Shown: positions 33,056 through 43,531 of the stretch, one piece after another
Position numbering within the stretch: position 1 is the first letter of the stretch
Layout: the number at the start of each line of letters is the position of its first letter
From: Amblyomma americanum
Taxonomy: Eukaryota; Arthropoda; Arachnida; Ixodida; Ixodidae
DNA: 64,000 nucleotides
Direction of reading: 5' to 3'
Assembly (NCBI RefSeq): GCF_052857255.1
Contig: NC_135505.1
Location: forward strand, 45,276,520-45,340,519
The notes under the pieces: model-generated
Told to the model about the DNA's origin: nothing
Seen by the model: only the letters and a program-made list of their open reading frames with translations
Databases searched by the model: none
Position numbers and translations under genes: made by a program

Positions 33056-34583
33056 GAGAAAGCTTCTATGAAGTTCAGCACATCTTAGAGTTTCGAACAT
33101 CCGGTGCTTACGAAGGGAACAAGGAATTTGTTTTCTAGAAGCGATTACAAAGTACTCTTTCGGTACTATTTTCTCTAACGAAGCAGGTGAAACGCGTCGT
33201 CAATTTCGTGGGCTTTTATTTAGGTGTTGTGCGTGCTTGGTATTGAGCCACAATTCTTTGGTACTTACAGAAAGCTCAGGGCTCTCTTTCGGACCTCGTA
33301 GATAATAAATACTTTTCAGCAAAACACTTGCTTTTGCTGGAAGTGTGCTTCCCTGAGGCCGGCTTTATATATACGCCGCATCGACCTCTAAGATTTGTGA
33401 AGGAAACCTCCTCGATCAAGGATTCGGCCTCTTTGCAAGTTAATTGTGATAATATATGTTTTGACTCCTCTCTTTCCCTCAGGTACACCGCGGCTACCGC
33501 TGCTTGCCCATTAAACAAAGTTGTTTTCTTCAGCTTCACAATAGGCGTAAGTTAATTAATCCACTGACACAGATGGCACTTCCAACAATGAAACTGGAAT
33601 AGAGACGTTGTAGAGTAGGACCTGTGCACTCTCGCTGGTGGTCGGCAGACGTTCACAATGCACTAATTCACTAGCGCTTGCTTCTTTAGAACCAAAGCGT
33701 GTGGTGCATTTTTCAACTAGTAGAGCTCCGTTGTCGGCACCAGGTCCTTCCACGCTCACCGATTTGACACTCTCAATGGTAGCACAACTCGGAGGCTTCT
33801 GACACAGCACGCCTAGCAGTGGCGCTTTGTTGGAGGCTCTTGCTCTCACAGATTTTTAGATTTGCTCTTTGCTGATATTTTAAGCGCAATGTGTTTTACA
33901 TAATCCGTGAATATCGTGTCAGGTTTCAGACGCAGTTTATCGCGGGGAAGCTCGCTGGTGACTCACCTGCGCATCACTATTTCGGGCACACTACCACTTT
34001 TCAACTCATAGCTTACCCAGGCTCCCCTTGACTCAGGACTCCTATAAACTCGCACAAAGGACAGATGAATAGTTTTTACTCCCAACAGCCCAGGTTACGT
34101 GCCTAAAATGCCAAAGACACGGTTATGCGATGAGCTCCTAGCTGCAGTTAGCCTATATAAACATATAACCTGACCAGGCACAGAGGCCTGTAGCTGCCGC
34201 TCACTGTTCGTGAAAATCTCAGGCCGGTGAATGTGTTCTGCAACCAAATAAAAAAACAGCAAACTAATTGCTAGGCAACTGCGATACAGCAAGCTATAGC
34301 TAATATCCAACGAGGCCAAGTGCGGTGACTAATCAACTCTTCTCTCACTTTAGCGGTGCTGTAGAGTGCAGCACCACGAAACAATCTCTCTACAATCGCT
34401 CTACATCATCATCTCGACCATAAGATACTCAATGGTGCGAGGGCGCAGGAAATGCATTTATGAACGTTACAAACCCGTGCCCAATCGGCATCATGGATTT
34501 GCTTGGGATCATGGGATTGCTCAACCTTACAACATGGACTTCTTTGATTTGACAGGCCCACTCAGTACCGGACAGACCAGGAC
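33056..34583. other. No recognised gene; two neighbouring minus-strand ORFs at 33276-33849
   Basis: Two minus-strand ORFs of 97 (33849-33556) and 87 codons (33539-33276) lie close together. I recognise no domain in either, and the opposite strand is partly open too. The rest has nothing I can name. Confidence 0.4.
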
Positions 34584-34846
34584 CCACTCTCACCGCGGCT
34601 CAGACCATGATCTGAATGTGAGCCCGTATTCGCGATTCTCATCATAATCTGGATGTGAGCCCGCTGACTCACGACTGAGATCGTGATATGAACGCGAGCC
34701 CGAGCTCACAACTCAGATCATGATATGAACATGAGTCCGGGTTCACTCATGGCTCAGAACATGATCTTAATGTGAGTCCGGACTCACTCCACGGCTCAGA
34801 TAACAATCTGATATGAACGTGAGTGAGCCCGAGTGAGTCGACTCAT
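34584..34846. repeat. Degenerate minisatellite, about six units of 37-48 bp
   Basis: Units share CTCA-CGGCTCAGAYCATGAT, an imperfect palindrome, followed by TGAA(T/C)(G/A)TGAG(T/C)CCG. Six diverged units are visible, for example starting near 34590, 34631, 34669, 34706, 34746 and 34789. No coding frame runs through it. Confidence 0.75.
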
Positions 34847-36619
34847 GAGGGATTTCGCGGGCCTATGCCTCCTCTCTTCTCTTTTGAAGTTTCTTTCCCA
34901 TTCTGCAAGCCTCGTACCATAAGGTGATGCAGCACACATCCACATATGAAAACACGCTCTTTGTACGAGCGGTAACCGGCTTTACACAGCGGCACTCGAA
35001 AGCAAGTCTCTTTGCATGTTCGCTTTTGTTTTGACATTTTTTTGGGCCATGACATTTAGCTCGTTTAGTGATGGGCACGTGAAAAGAGCGATCGCGAGCT
35101 AAGTGGATGATTTCACTACGCAACTGAAATGCGCAGAATGGGTGTACTAGCACACAGAACGCGCGCACAAAACCGACGAATTCACACAGAACTACTGGCA
35201 GGAGCGGACGCGATGACTTGCATGTGCAAGAAGCCACACAGGCCAACAAACACTACACCTCGATCAATAAAAAATACGCGCACGAGCAGATTAATCACGC
35301 CCGCACAAGACCAGGTTGCTGCCTTTCGAACCTAGAAAACCGCGTTGTCTGCTGCGGTGGCACCCTCCCGACGAGCAGCGCCCTCTGTCGCCATCGGTGG
35401 GCATTCATTGCAAACGGCGCCACCATCTCCCATTGCGGAGCGCTGGGGCTCGTCACACTAGAGATTATATTCTAGGCATTATTGCTTAAGCGTCGTGCTT
35501 CGTTGCTGCAAAAAGAAGGAGATAACTTTGAACTGTAGCATCGTTTCGCTACTGCGAGCCAGCCAACCACTGATGCAGGAAAAGACGAACGTAATGTTTG
35601 TCATTGAGATGCCTAGAGTGACTTACAGGTTAAGCATTTCATGTGCAGTGGTTGTTGCTACTGCGCCTGGCTCCTCTTCATTGGATATCAGCGCAACCCG
35701 ATCTTTGCTGCAAGCTCCGCCTATATATGACATTCCTGAAAAAAAAAAAAAAGGTTGGTCGTTGCTTCCGTGCAAAATTTATGAGTACCTGCAGTATGAC
35801 GGCGCTAAAATTTATCTTTCGATAACATGCGACCGGAAAACTCTTTTTTCAACAATATCATTCCGTTTTGGAAATCAGCGTCTTTTTCTTACAGCATTTT
35901 GTATTCTTAATAATTTTTGGCATAATACACAACCGGAGGGGCTACTGCAGGAATAGGCCATAAGAAATGACATCAAAAGCCTACAATATTTTGAAAACTT
36001 GTGAAAAGAGAAAAAATATTGTCTACGAAAACATCATGAGTAAAACATGTAAAGAAGAGGCTGTGCGAAGTTTACTGTCAGAGAAAAGTCTCTCAAGTGC
36101 GTGTGAAAGAAAGTAATTAACTAAAAACTGTTCTCCACTTCAACGCTTTGCGGAAAACTATATTTTACTACACCTGTGTGATGTAATTGCGATGTATATA
36201 CGCTCAGTTATGCCATCTTTTGGACAACGGTTTACGAAAAAGTGATTCGGACAGTCAGCCATATGTGACATCACCACTTCATATACATGAACATGTAATT
36301 GATACAATCGAAGTGGTACGTGGCTAAAGAGTAGCGGCATTTAAGCGTGAAATATAGAGCGGGGTGAAACGTACTTATCCTACCGTATTCATCCTTAAGG
36401 GTACTGAAATTTCTTTCGATGAGGATTTCCAAAAGAAACTGAGAACCAAACTTAAATTTTGTAGCAGGGCTGATTATTTCAAAAGCGTCCTATGTTGTGG
36501 AGCCACATGAAAATCTACACCGCATGCACTCATGTATGTGGGGTCCTTCTAGTGCATCTTTAGATAATATGTTCTGCTAGACTTCAGCAACATCTATAAC
36601 GAGAATAACGTTTTTAAAT
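34847..36619. other. No recognisable gene
   Basis: Contains an A12 run at 35741-35752 and ORFs up to 153 codons (35495-35956) without any domain I recognise. The longest ORF has no family resemblance I can detect and may be chance. Confidence 0.4.
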
Positions 36620-36690
36620 TGAATAGAATAGAAGAATAGAAGCGAGAATAGAATAAAATAGAAGAATAGAACTTTAGAATAGAAGTGGGT
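36620..36690. repeat. Simple repeat based on GAATAGAA
   Basis: GAATAGAA-type units are repeated about seven times with interruptions. Confidence 0.75.
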
Positions 36691-36857
36691 TTTCATTGTA
36701 GGATGCGCACGTAACGCACGATGTAATGTACCATTTACTTCATCACGAAGGAAAGAACATGTTGGTTAAAAAGACACAATTTTTTTCTAATAAAGTTACA
36801 AATTGCTTTTGCATAAAATAGCTAGAAAAGGGGGAACGCTGTGTCTTTCAGACTTTT

Positions 36858-37565
36858 TGTTACGAAGACGAAGAAGAGGGAAGTGGCGCGGGACGGAGCG
36901 CTCGCGCTAGGCCCGTAGCCATTAAATCATAATTCCATCTGTCATCTGCCATGCCGTCCTGTTCCTTGGCTTGCCACCTCGCATCATTTGGTGGAGGTGC
37001 GGGGTAAACCTCTTCAGTCTAGCCCTGGGAGCATCGCCGCCTTCTGCTCGCCTTCATCATCGGCCCAGGGGACCTGTACTCCGCCGTCCGGCTCAACGCT
37101 AGCTCGACCTGTCCAGAACCTACGAGCCGCTTTTCCCCGCCTCGTCCCCAGCCCCGACCACAAGACACGACGATCAGGACCAGACGCACTAAGACCCGAC
37201 GACGACCCGAACCAAGGCGGCACCCCCGCCCAAGCTGTCCGGCGAGTCCTTAACTCCTGACCATCGGCTGTGGGCGACCGACAGCTGGACCTGAAGCTCA
37301 GGGGGCAACCGTTCATTAGATCAGCTCCTTCATTCTAGTGGCAAGCCTTTCACCTTCTTCTATCGTTTCTGATCATGCGCATCGTCACCTCAGCATTCAG
37401 ACATCAAGCAATCGATCGGGACGATTGCTCGGAGGAACCGGGTCACGTTACGAAGACGGAGAAGAGGGCAGTGACGTGTGACTGAGCGCTCGCGCTAGGC
37501 CGTAGCCATTAAATATATCATCTGTCATCATGTCATCCTGTTCCTTGGTTTTCCACCTCGTATCA
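36858..37565. mobile_element. Short non-autonomous LTR-bounded element (TRIM-like), copy 2
   Basis: Left repeat 36858-36986 starts TGTTACGAAGACG and ends CACCTCGCATCA. Right repeat 37446-37565 starts CGTTACGAAGACG and ends CACCTCGTATCA. They are clearly alike but diverged, so the insertion is old. The interior (about 460 bp) opens TTTGGTGGAGGTGCGGGG just after the left repeat, a position where a primer-binding site would lie. It has no RT, protease or integrase. ATCGGGACGATTGCTCGGAGG before the right repeat could serve as a polypurine tract. Same family as 30385-31050. No clear target-site duplication. Confidence 0.65.
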
Positions 37566-40039
37566 ATATTGTCAAGTTGTAATTCATGCTCTCACGTTGT
37601 TCCAACTCTTATTGGAGGCACCTGTGCAGGTGAATATAATGTTTACTTTTCCAGCGTTTAGTAAGAGATTCACAAAAACTATCACAAATTTTCTCACTTT
37701 GGTTAATCTTTTTCCCCTCTTTCCATGCTTGTTATTTTTTTCCTGCATTCACGATACGGTTGAGGTCCCGGTGAGACTTCTACCTTGATTTTGCCTTCCT
37801 TACGACTACTTATAACTGTATGCAGACGCACCGTCTCAGTATTTCCAGTGGAATGATGACGCTCTTTTCTCGAAATAAGCTGTAAATTAAGAACGAAGCG
37901 TTTCCAGCGCGTACTGGAGATATTGCTATTGCACAGTGGGGACAAACTCATGTGGTCACAGAGAAGCGAGTGGCAGTACGTGTCCTCGCATTTGTTCGCG
38001 ATTACTTTAGCTAACAGCATTTAGGCAGCAGATAGTGTACTAAATTTTCTACATATCTTCAGGCTTTTTACATCGCCTTGCGTATGGATCCCAATACATT
38101 ACTGTGTCTCGAAGGTTGTGGTACTGTCGAAGCGGGGAAGCATTTCGCGTAGACGTTGGCATGATTTTAAGCACCATCTTCTCACCTTCTTTTGTAATGC
38201 ATACAAGCACTTCATCCATTTGTCTGCTCTTTCGCATAAATTGTAATGCTTTCTGTATTCCTATACTCTTCCGATGCCGGATATTTCAACGCCCGTACAC
38301 TGGGAGAAGAATACGATTGAACTTGGAACTTTTTTTATTTATTTAGTCGAGCACACTAAACGCATGCTTTCGCTCATCTACGCAGTTGAATGACATTTAA
38401 ACCATACCATATATTTGTTTTCTGTTCTACTACGTTCACCACTCAATTTTTTTATTTTATATACAATATTCTGCTTCGAATTCAGCGCTGTATCAGCTCT
38501 CATTTCAGCAAACCGAGAGAAAAGTACAAGGACTTAGCAAAAGTATGAGACAAATTCTGACTGTTTTAAATAAATGCAATGCAATTTTATTAACAAGAGT
38601 TTCTTGATATCGCCTATGCGACACGCTAACTACCAAGCACTCGCATTCCCTTATCATTACATGCAACAAATGGTGCGGTATATTTCGTGTAAACTACTAC
38701 ACCCATTTGGCCGACGGTTGTTTTAGCTGACATGTTCTGTTGTCGGCTCGTTCGCTGTAATCGGGCAGCTCACTGGGCCTCAATATTAGTTTTCGTCAAC
38801 GCTCTCACTTTCTTTATCGCGGGAAACAAGTTTCAACGGCACCGGGTTAGTAGCCGCCGACCATTACCGTTAGAGGCGGATACTTTAGCTCAATTCAAAC
38901 GCCGTGCTTGTCAAAACACTGTGCAATAAATCAGTGCTACATGCTTAATGCTTAATACGATTCCGTAACGTTTTCAGCCGAATAAACACTGCAGGTGCTG
39001 TTGTCTGTCAGCTGTATTTTTCACTTTTCATATCCCAGAGTAGATTCACTCAAGGTAGGAGGCCAGAAAGATTACCATTATAAGCTATTACGAGAGCAGT
39101 ATTAAAGTCAATATGAAATATGTTTTGCATGTTGAAAAGGCAATAATCTGCTGCGAATACTTCTGGCCTCAAAGGTCGCTGTATTAAGATGATTTATATT
39201 AGTGTTCTCTACAGGTATAAACTTGTTATATTTCCAGAAATCTGGAACGCTTTGTCCTGTCTATTGCTTTTTTATTTTTTCCATTCCTTTAAAAAATCAC
39301 ATGGAAGCATAGACTCGTGTCTCTGTCCAGTAAATTTTAGTAACAGAGTGTTTACTATATTTTTTACAGATTCTTACCTCTGTGGTTCGAAATCTACCTG
39401 TGCCGCTCTATTCAGTGGGAATGTAAATTTAAGAAGCGAAGCTTACGCAATCAGGTCCTCTGAAGTCCATGTTTTGCTGCGAACCTTAATGACAGTCTTA
39501 AAGATCAGCTATTATATGCAATATTTCCTGTCAAGTATTTATTTCGCATCTAGTCAAGGTCATATCATTTACCATATTCGATTGACAAGGTTCCTAGTGA
39601 GTTGTTGCTAATGTGTTGGGCATACAGACGTAGACCGCGAATGAATGTTATAGCAGAAAATGGTATTAGAGGGGCAAGAACATGTGCCTTTTTTACAAAA
39701 AAAAAAACAAGAGGCTTACCTCTCAGTGTCTCAAAGCCGCTTCCGAACTGTTGTTTTGCGATGTCAAACCTGCATCAGCGGTACATAGGTTTAGCTCTAG
39801 ACTATGACAGACAAAAGTGTTTAATGCTTAACAATCATATATGGTGGTAAAAATGAAGTGAGAGCAGTTTATACAAAGTTTCTAGGAGTCTAGGTTCGTC
39901 ATAACATATATACTTGGCTGGTGTGAGAGAAGCAGAAACAAACGAAACAAAGTTGCGTCCCAAAATATTTTTTTGCGGTGTGTGAGCTTGAACGCCTAGA
40001 ACATCAATATAGACATTATAGTCCAGAGTTTGAGGGAAT
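37566..40039. other. No recognisable gene
   Basis: About 2.5 kb of AT-rich sequence. ORFs up to 140 codons (39189-39611) have no domain I recognise; that ORF is hydrophobic and Ser/Phe/Leu-rich but lies in AT-rich DNA where this is expected. Confidence 0.4.
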
Positions 40040-40480
40040 CCCGTATGGCGAGGGGCGAACATTGTAGGGGCGCACTTTCACGCATTTTTAAAGGCTATGA
40101 CATGCACATTTCTCATGTGCCTACCAGCAAGTTAAAACAACACCTGGCCCGGGTAAAAGATCGTCTAGATCTCTCACGGTACCCGGGCGTGGTATACAAG
40201 ATAACATGTAAAGTCTGTAACGCTGCTTACAATGGCGAAACCGGAAACTTGAGACGCAGGCACAGAGAGCATCATAATGACGTCACGAACGGCCGCTCCA
40301 CATCTAATGCTTTGGCGGAACACAGCGTATCAAGGGGACACATCATCGATTGGGACGAAGCATCACGCATTGCCACAGAGAAAAACATCGTGCCTTCTTT
40401 TAGAGCCTTTTCATGTACATAACACGAAGCATGCTCTTAACAGGGCACGTGGAAATCTTCCAGAGATCTGAAATCGGACA
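40040..40480 (+). pseudogene. PLE-5: GIY-YIG end, upstream partner of a tandem PLE pair
   Basis: Open from about 40030, it reads HISHVPTSKLKQHLARVKDR and VVYKITCKVCNAAYNGETGN. The nuclease YIG is altered to YNG, and the frame shifts near 40400. It matches the same part of PLE-6 (42960-43415) closely, about 85% by eye. Its 3' repeat (40502-40619) runs directly into the 5' part of PLE-6. It is a 5'-truncated leading copy in a head-to-tail pair. Confidence 0.8.
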
Positions 40481-40501
40481 TTACGCACTTTTAGTCGTAC
40501 T

Positions 40502-40619
40502 TAAGCCACCGTCCCTTAATGCGGCGCTCTAGGTTATCAAGGGACCCATACGGGCCCCGAAACGTCGTGTTTCTTTTTTTCGTCGAAACTTTTGGCGACT
40601 GTATGTTTATTTCTACAAT
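40502..40619 (+). repeat. PLE terminal repeat, internal copy
   Basis: Starts TTAAGCCACCGTCC and ends TGTATGTTTATTTCTACAAT. It is nearly identical to 43412-43531, so the two bracket PLE-6. Contains the hairpin GGGACCCATACGGGCCCC (40541-40558) followed by GAAACGTC. TTATCAA stands where a hammerhead would have CTGATGA. Confidence 0.75.
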
Positions 40620-42378
40620 GTTCGCCCCTCTCCAGACGGTATTCCGTGAAACTCTGGACTATATTGCTCTTCGCGCTAAGTATGGAACGGCAGTCATCAC
40701 AAGAATCAGGCAGTTTGTCAACCTAAATTCAAGACTGGCATATTTTCAGTGCCATCTACAGTTCAATCTGCGCTGCAAGTCCCAGGGCCTCACCCCGAAG
40801 TCTCTGAGGCTACCGCACATTTTGCCTACACCGTTTGGAAGGAAAGTCACCGCCAAAGCCGAAAAACTCCTTCTCCAAGAACAGATCGCCAAAACGAAAG
40901 ACACGATCAAGCGGCTGGAAGGGGATGTATTCTTTTCACAACGTTCATTCCATCGTGACCTAACCGACAACTTCCCAGAAGTTATGCTGCACGCAAACAG
41001 CGTCGCCGCTAGGACGAGAAACAAGAGAATGTCTGCTCAAGAAGGCAACTTGTCATTGCTCCTACAGGGGAGCGTCAGTACTCCTGGCTCTCCTGACATC
41101 TGCAATTTTCCCTCGCAGCAACTTGATTCCGCTGACCATTCGCTGCTAAGCTGTGGACTGAACTTCAACGTTGCTGCTGCCCCTAACCCCGCAAGAATGA
41201 TCTGTGCGGTCGAACAAGCTGTTCGACAAGTTGAGCCCAGTCGACGAGAGGAGGCACGTTCCCGTGCCTTTGGAGCCTTTGAAAAACTCTCGCAGACGAA
41301 AACAGGGTGCCTATCCCTGCCAAAAAAGAAAGTCATCAAACAGTTGGAGACGAAAAGCGAAATCGCAATCTTACCCGCCGACAAAGGCAACGCCACAGTC
41401 GTTTTGGACCGTTCCGATTACATCGCGAAGATGTCCTCACTTCTTGAGAATGCAGACAGCTACATGAAACCCAACCACGATCCAACGAAGAAAATTGAAT
41501 CGGAACTGCAGACGCTCTTGACTGAAGTTTTCAAGTACGTATCTCCAGAGAAGAAACACTTGCACAATCAGCTTCTTTGCCACAACGGCTCGGCTCCCGC
41601 GGTCTACGGTGTGCCAAAAGTGCATAAGTCAGGTGTACCTCTGCGACCAATCGTTAACTACAGGCGTTCACCGCTGTGCAAACTGTCCCGTCAGCTGCAC
41701 GGTCCTTCGCCCGCTAGTGGGAAAAACGACGAGCTGCGTTAAGGACTCTCGCCTCTTTGTGGAAAAACTAAAGCAGGCATCGATGGATGACGACGACGTC
41801 GTGGTTTAATTTGACGTGAAATCTATGTTCGCGTGCGTCCCTGTGGAATTCGCAGTGCAGTGCTGCAAGGAAACGCTTTCCGTAGACAGCTCACGGCCTT
41901 TAAGGACTCCGTTCGACGTGGACGACCTGTGCCGTGTCTTGCGATTTGGTCTCAACAACAAGTATTTTGTTTTCTCCGCAACTTTCTACAGGCAGCGCTT
42001 CGGCACAGCAATCGGAGCCTCTATCTCCGTTGTCTGCGCCTTTGAGCCAATGGGAGAACAGCCATTTCCACGTTCCAACCGGCACTAAAGTTCTTCCTAC
42101 GCTATGTGGACGACTGTTTCAGCATTATGCATCACGAAGATGTGCAGCCTTTCCTACTTCATCTAAATGCAATTCACCCATCAGCACAATTTGCCGTGGA
42201 AAAAGAAGTCAATGGAAAAATTATTTTTCTTGATGTCCTCGTGCAGCGAAAAACAAACGTGCTTGAAACCTCAGTATATCGGAAACAGACGCACACCGGG
42301 AGGCACCTCAACTTTCAGTCCGCACATCCAATTGGTCACAAGCGGTCAGTCGGCAAATCGCTTCTATGCGAAGCATAC

Positions 42379-42787
42379 TAGCCGCACAATCGAGCTCTTC
42401 CTTGCTGCGCCGCGCGCGGCCGCGTAGCTACCACTTGACCTACATCGGCGCTCCACGTGATATGACGTCACAACAGCTGTGAAAGCTGGGGCTCAACTCG
42501 TGCGCTCGCTTGCGGACGCGCAGCCTCCGCCGGCGGCCTAACTCCCGCTCCTACCTCTAGGAGATACTGACGTCACGCAATTGTATAAAAGGCGACGCAC
42601 TCATTGAGTCAGTTGAGCAGCGAGATGTCGGCCAGGGAGATGACGGCTCGCCAGACCTCAAAGCGCAAGTTACAAAGAGCCACGGAAACGGGAGAAGAAC
42701 GAGAAGTACGGCTTGCCAAGCGACGTATGCTTCGCATCCTAGGCTTAACCATAAGCTAAGCCAGGCCATCTTTTTATTGCGCTTTCA
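42379..42787 (+). mobile_element. Unidentified 410-bp insertion with Pol II core promoter and short ORF
   Basis: The PLE frame stops making sense at GAAGCATAC (ends 42378) and resumes at the CTATGCTCG near 42790, so about 410 bp are foreign. The insert is GC-rich and has two TGACGTCA octamers (42473-42480, 42568-42575). It also carries a TATA box, an initiator and a 44-codon ORF (42625-42759) rich in Arg/Lys (ETGEEREVRLAKRR). A hairpin-forming GGCTTA ... TAAGCC lies at about 42742-42763. I found no clear terminal repeats or target duplication. It might be a solo promoter-bearing fragment of a larger DNA element such as a Helitron, whose proteins can start with such basic repeats, but this is a guess. 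Confidence 0.6.
42473..42642 (+). promoter_or_regulatory. RNA polymerase II core promoter: CRE sites, TATA, initiator, DPE-like
   Basis: Two perfect TGACGTCA octamers lie 95 bp apart. TATAAAA is at 42584-42590. TCAGTT (arthropod initiator consensus) is at 42609-42614, placing the A at +1 = 42611, 27 bp from the TATA start. AGATG at 42638-42642 matches the first five positions of the DPE consensus exactly at +28. The first ATG is at +15. Spacing fits arthropod promoters; activity is inferred. Confidence 0.6.
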
Positions 42788-43411
42788 CCCTATGCTCGAG
42801 CCAAGAAAAACTCTTCTGTGAAATCGACAAAGTGAAGCAAGACTTTAAAAACAATGGATATCCTCAGCAGCTAATGAAAAGCCATGAGCACTCAGCTCAC
42901 GCCTCCCGTCCTGGCCAAGAGCAGAAAACGCAGAAACCAAGCGAGCGAGCATTCCTTATGCTTCCGGCTCAAGCGAAGCACTTTCATGCACTTTTAAAGG
43001 CTTTGACGTGCACATTTCTTTTGTGCCTACCAGCAAGTTAAAACAACAGCTGGTCCGGGTAAAAGATCGTCTAGATCCCTCAAGGTACCCGGGCGCGGTA
43101 TACAGGATACCGTGTCAAGTCTGTAACGCCGCTTCCATTGGCGAAACCAGAACCTTCAGACGTAGGCTAAGAGAGCATCAGAATGACGTCACGGAAGGCC
43201 GCTCCACATCTAATGCTTTGGCGCAACAGAACGTATCAACGGGACACACCATCGATTGGGGCGAAGCATCAGTCACTGCCACCGAGAAAAATTCATCATC
43301 GCGCCTTCTTTTAGAATGTTTTCATATACATAACAGGGAGCATGCTCTTAACAGGACACGTGGAAATCTTCAAGAGATTTACAATCAGACATTTCGCAAT
43401 TTTAGCCGTAC

Positions 43412-43531
43412 TTAAGCCACCGTCCTTCCATGCGGCGCTCTATGTCATCAAGGGACCCGTACGGGCCCCGAAACGTCGTGTTTCCTCTTTTCGTCAAAAC
43501 TTTTGGCGAGTGTATGTTTATTTCTACAATA
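43412..43531 (+). repeat. PLE terminal repeat, 3' copy
   Basis: Same repeat as 40502-40619. Contains GGGACCCGTACGGGCCCC (43452-43469) followed by GAAACGTCGTGTTTC, itself able to pair GAAAC with GTTTC. Preceded by GTCATCA where CTGATGA would be expected. Ends TGTATGTTTATTTCTACAAT, as does the internal copy. Confidence 0.75.

Larger units (their letters stand above)
40620..43414 (+). pseudogene. PLE-6: nearly full-length Penelope-like element, RT plus GIY-YIG (broken)
   Basis: A 407-codon frame (40519-41742) covers the N-terminal region and early RT: ILPADKGNATVVLDRSDY, then APAVYGVPKVHKSGVPLRPI (about 41594-41653). After a frame change near 41700 come FDVKSMFACVP (motif A, about 41812-41844) and FGTAIGASISVV (motif B, about 41998-42033). 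After another shift comes LRYVDDCF (YVDD, about 42096-42119), then FLDVLVQRKTNVLETSVYRK and SAHPIGHKR. A 410-bp insertion interrupts at 42379. The frame resumes at about 42788 (SSQEKLFCEIDKVKQDF) and ends in a GIY-YIG domain with VYRIPCQVCNAASIGET (YIG altered to SIG). RT catalytic Asp residues are retained; frameshifts and the insertion make it inactive. Confidence 0.88.

Noticed and set aside
35495..35956. A 153-codon gene
   Set aside because: Contains a poly-Lys run from an A12 tract, no domain, and ordinary AT-rich composition.
39189..39611. A 140-codon membrane-like protein
   Set aside because: Hydrophobic content is expected from AT-rich DNA. I see no signal-peptide pattern, conserved motif or supporting context.
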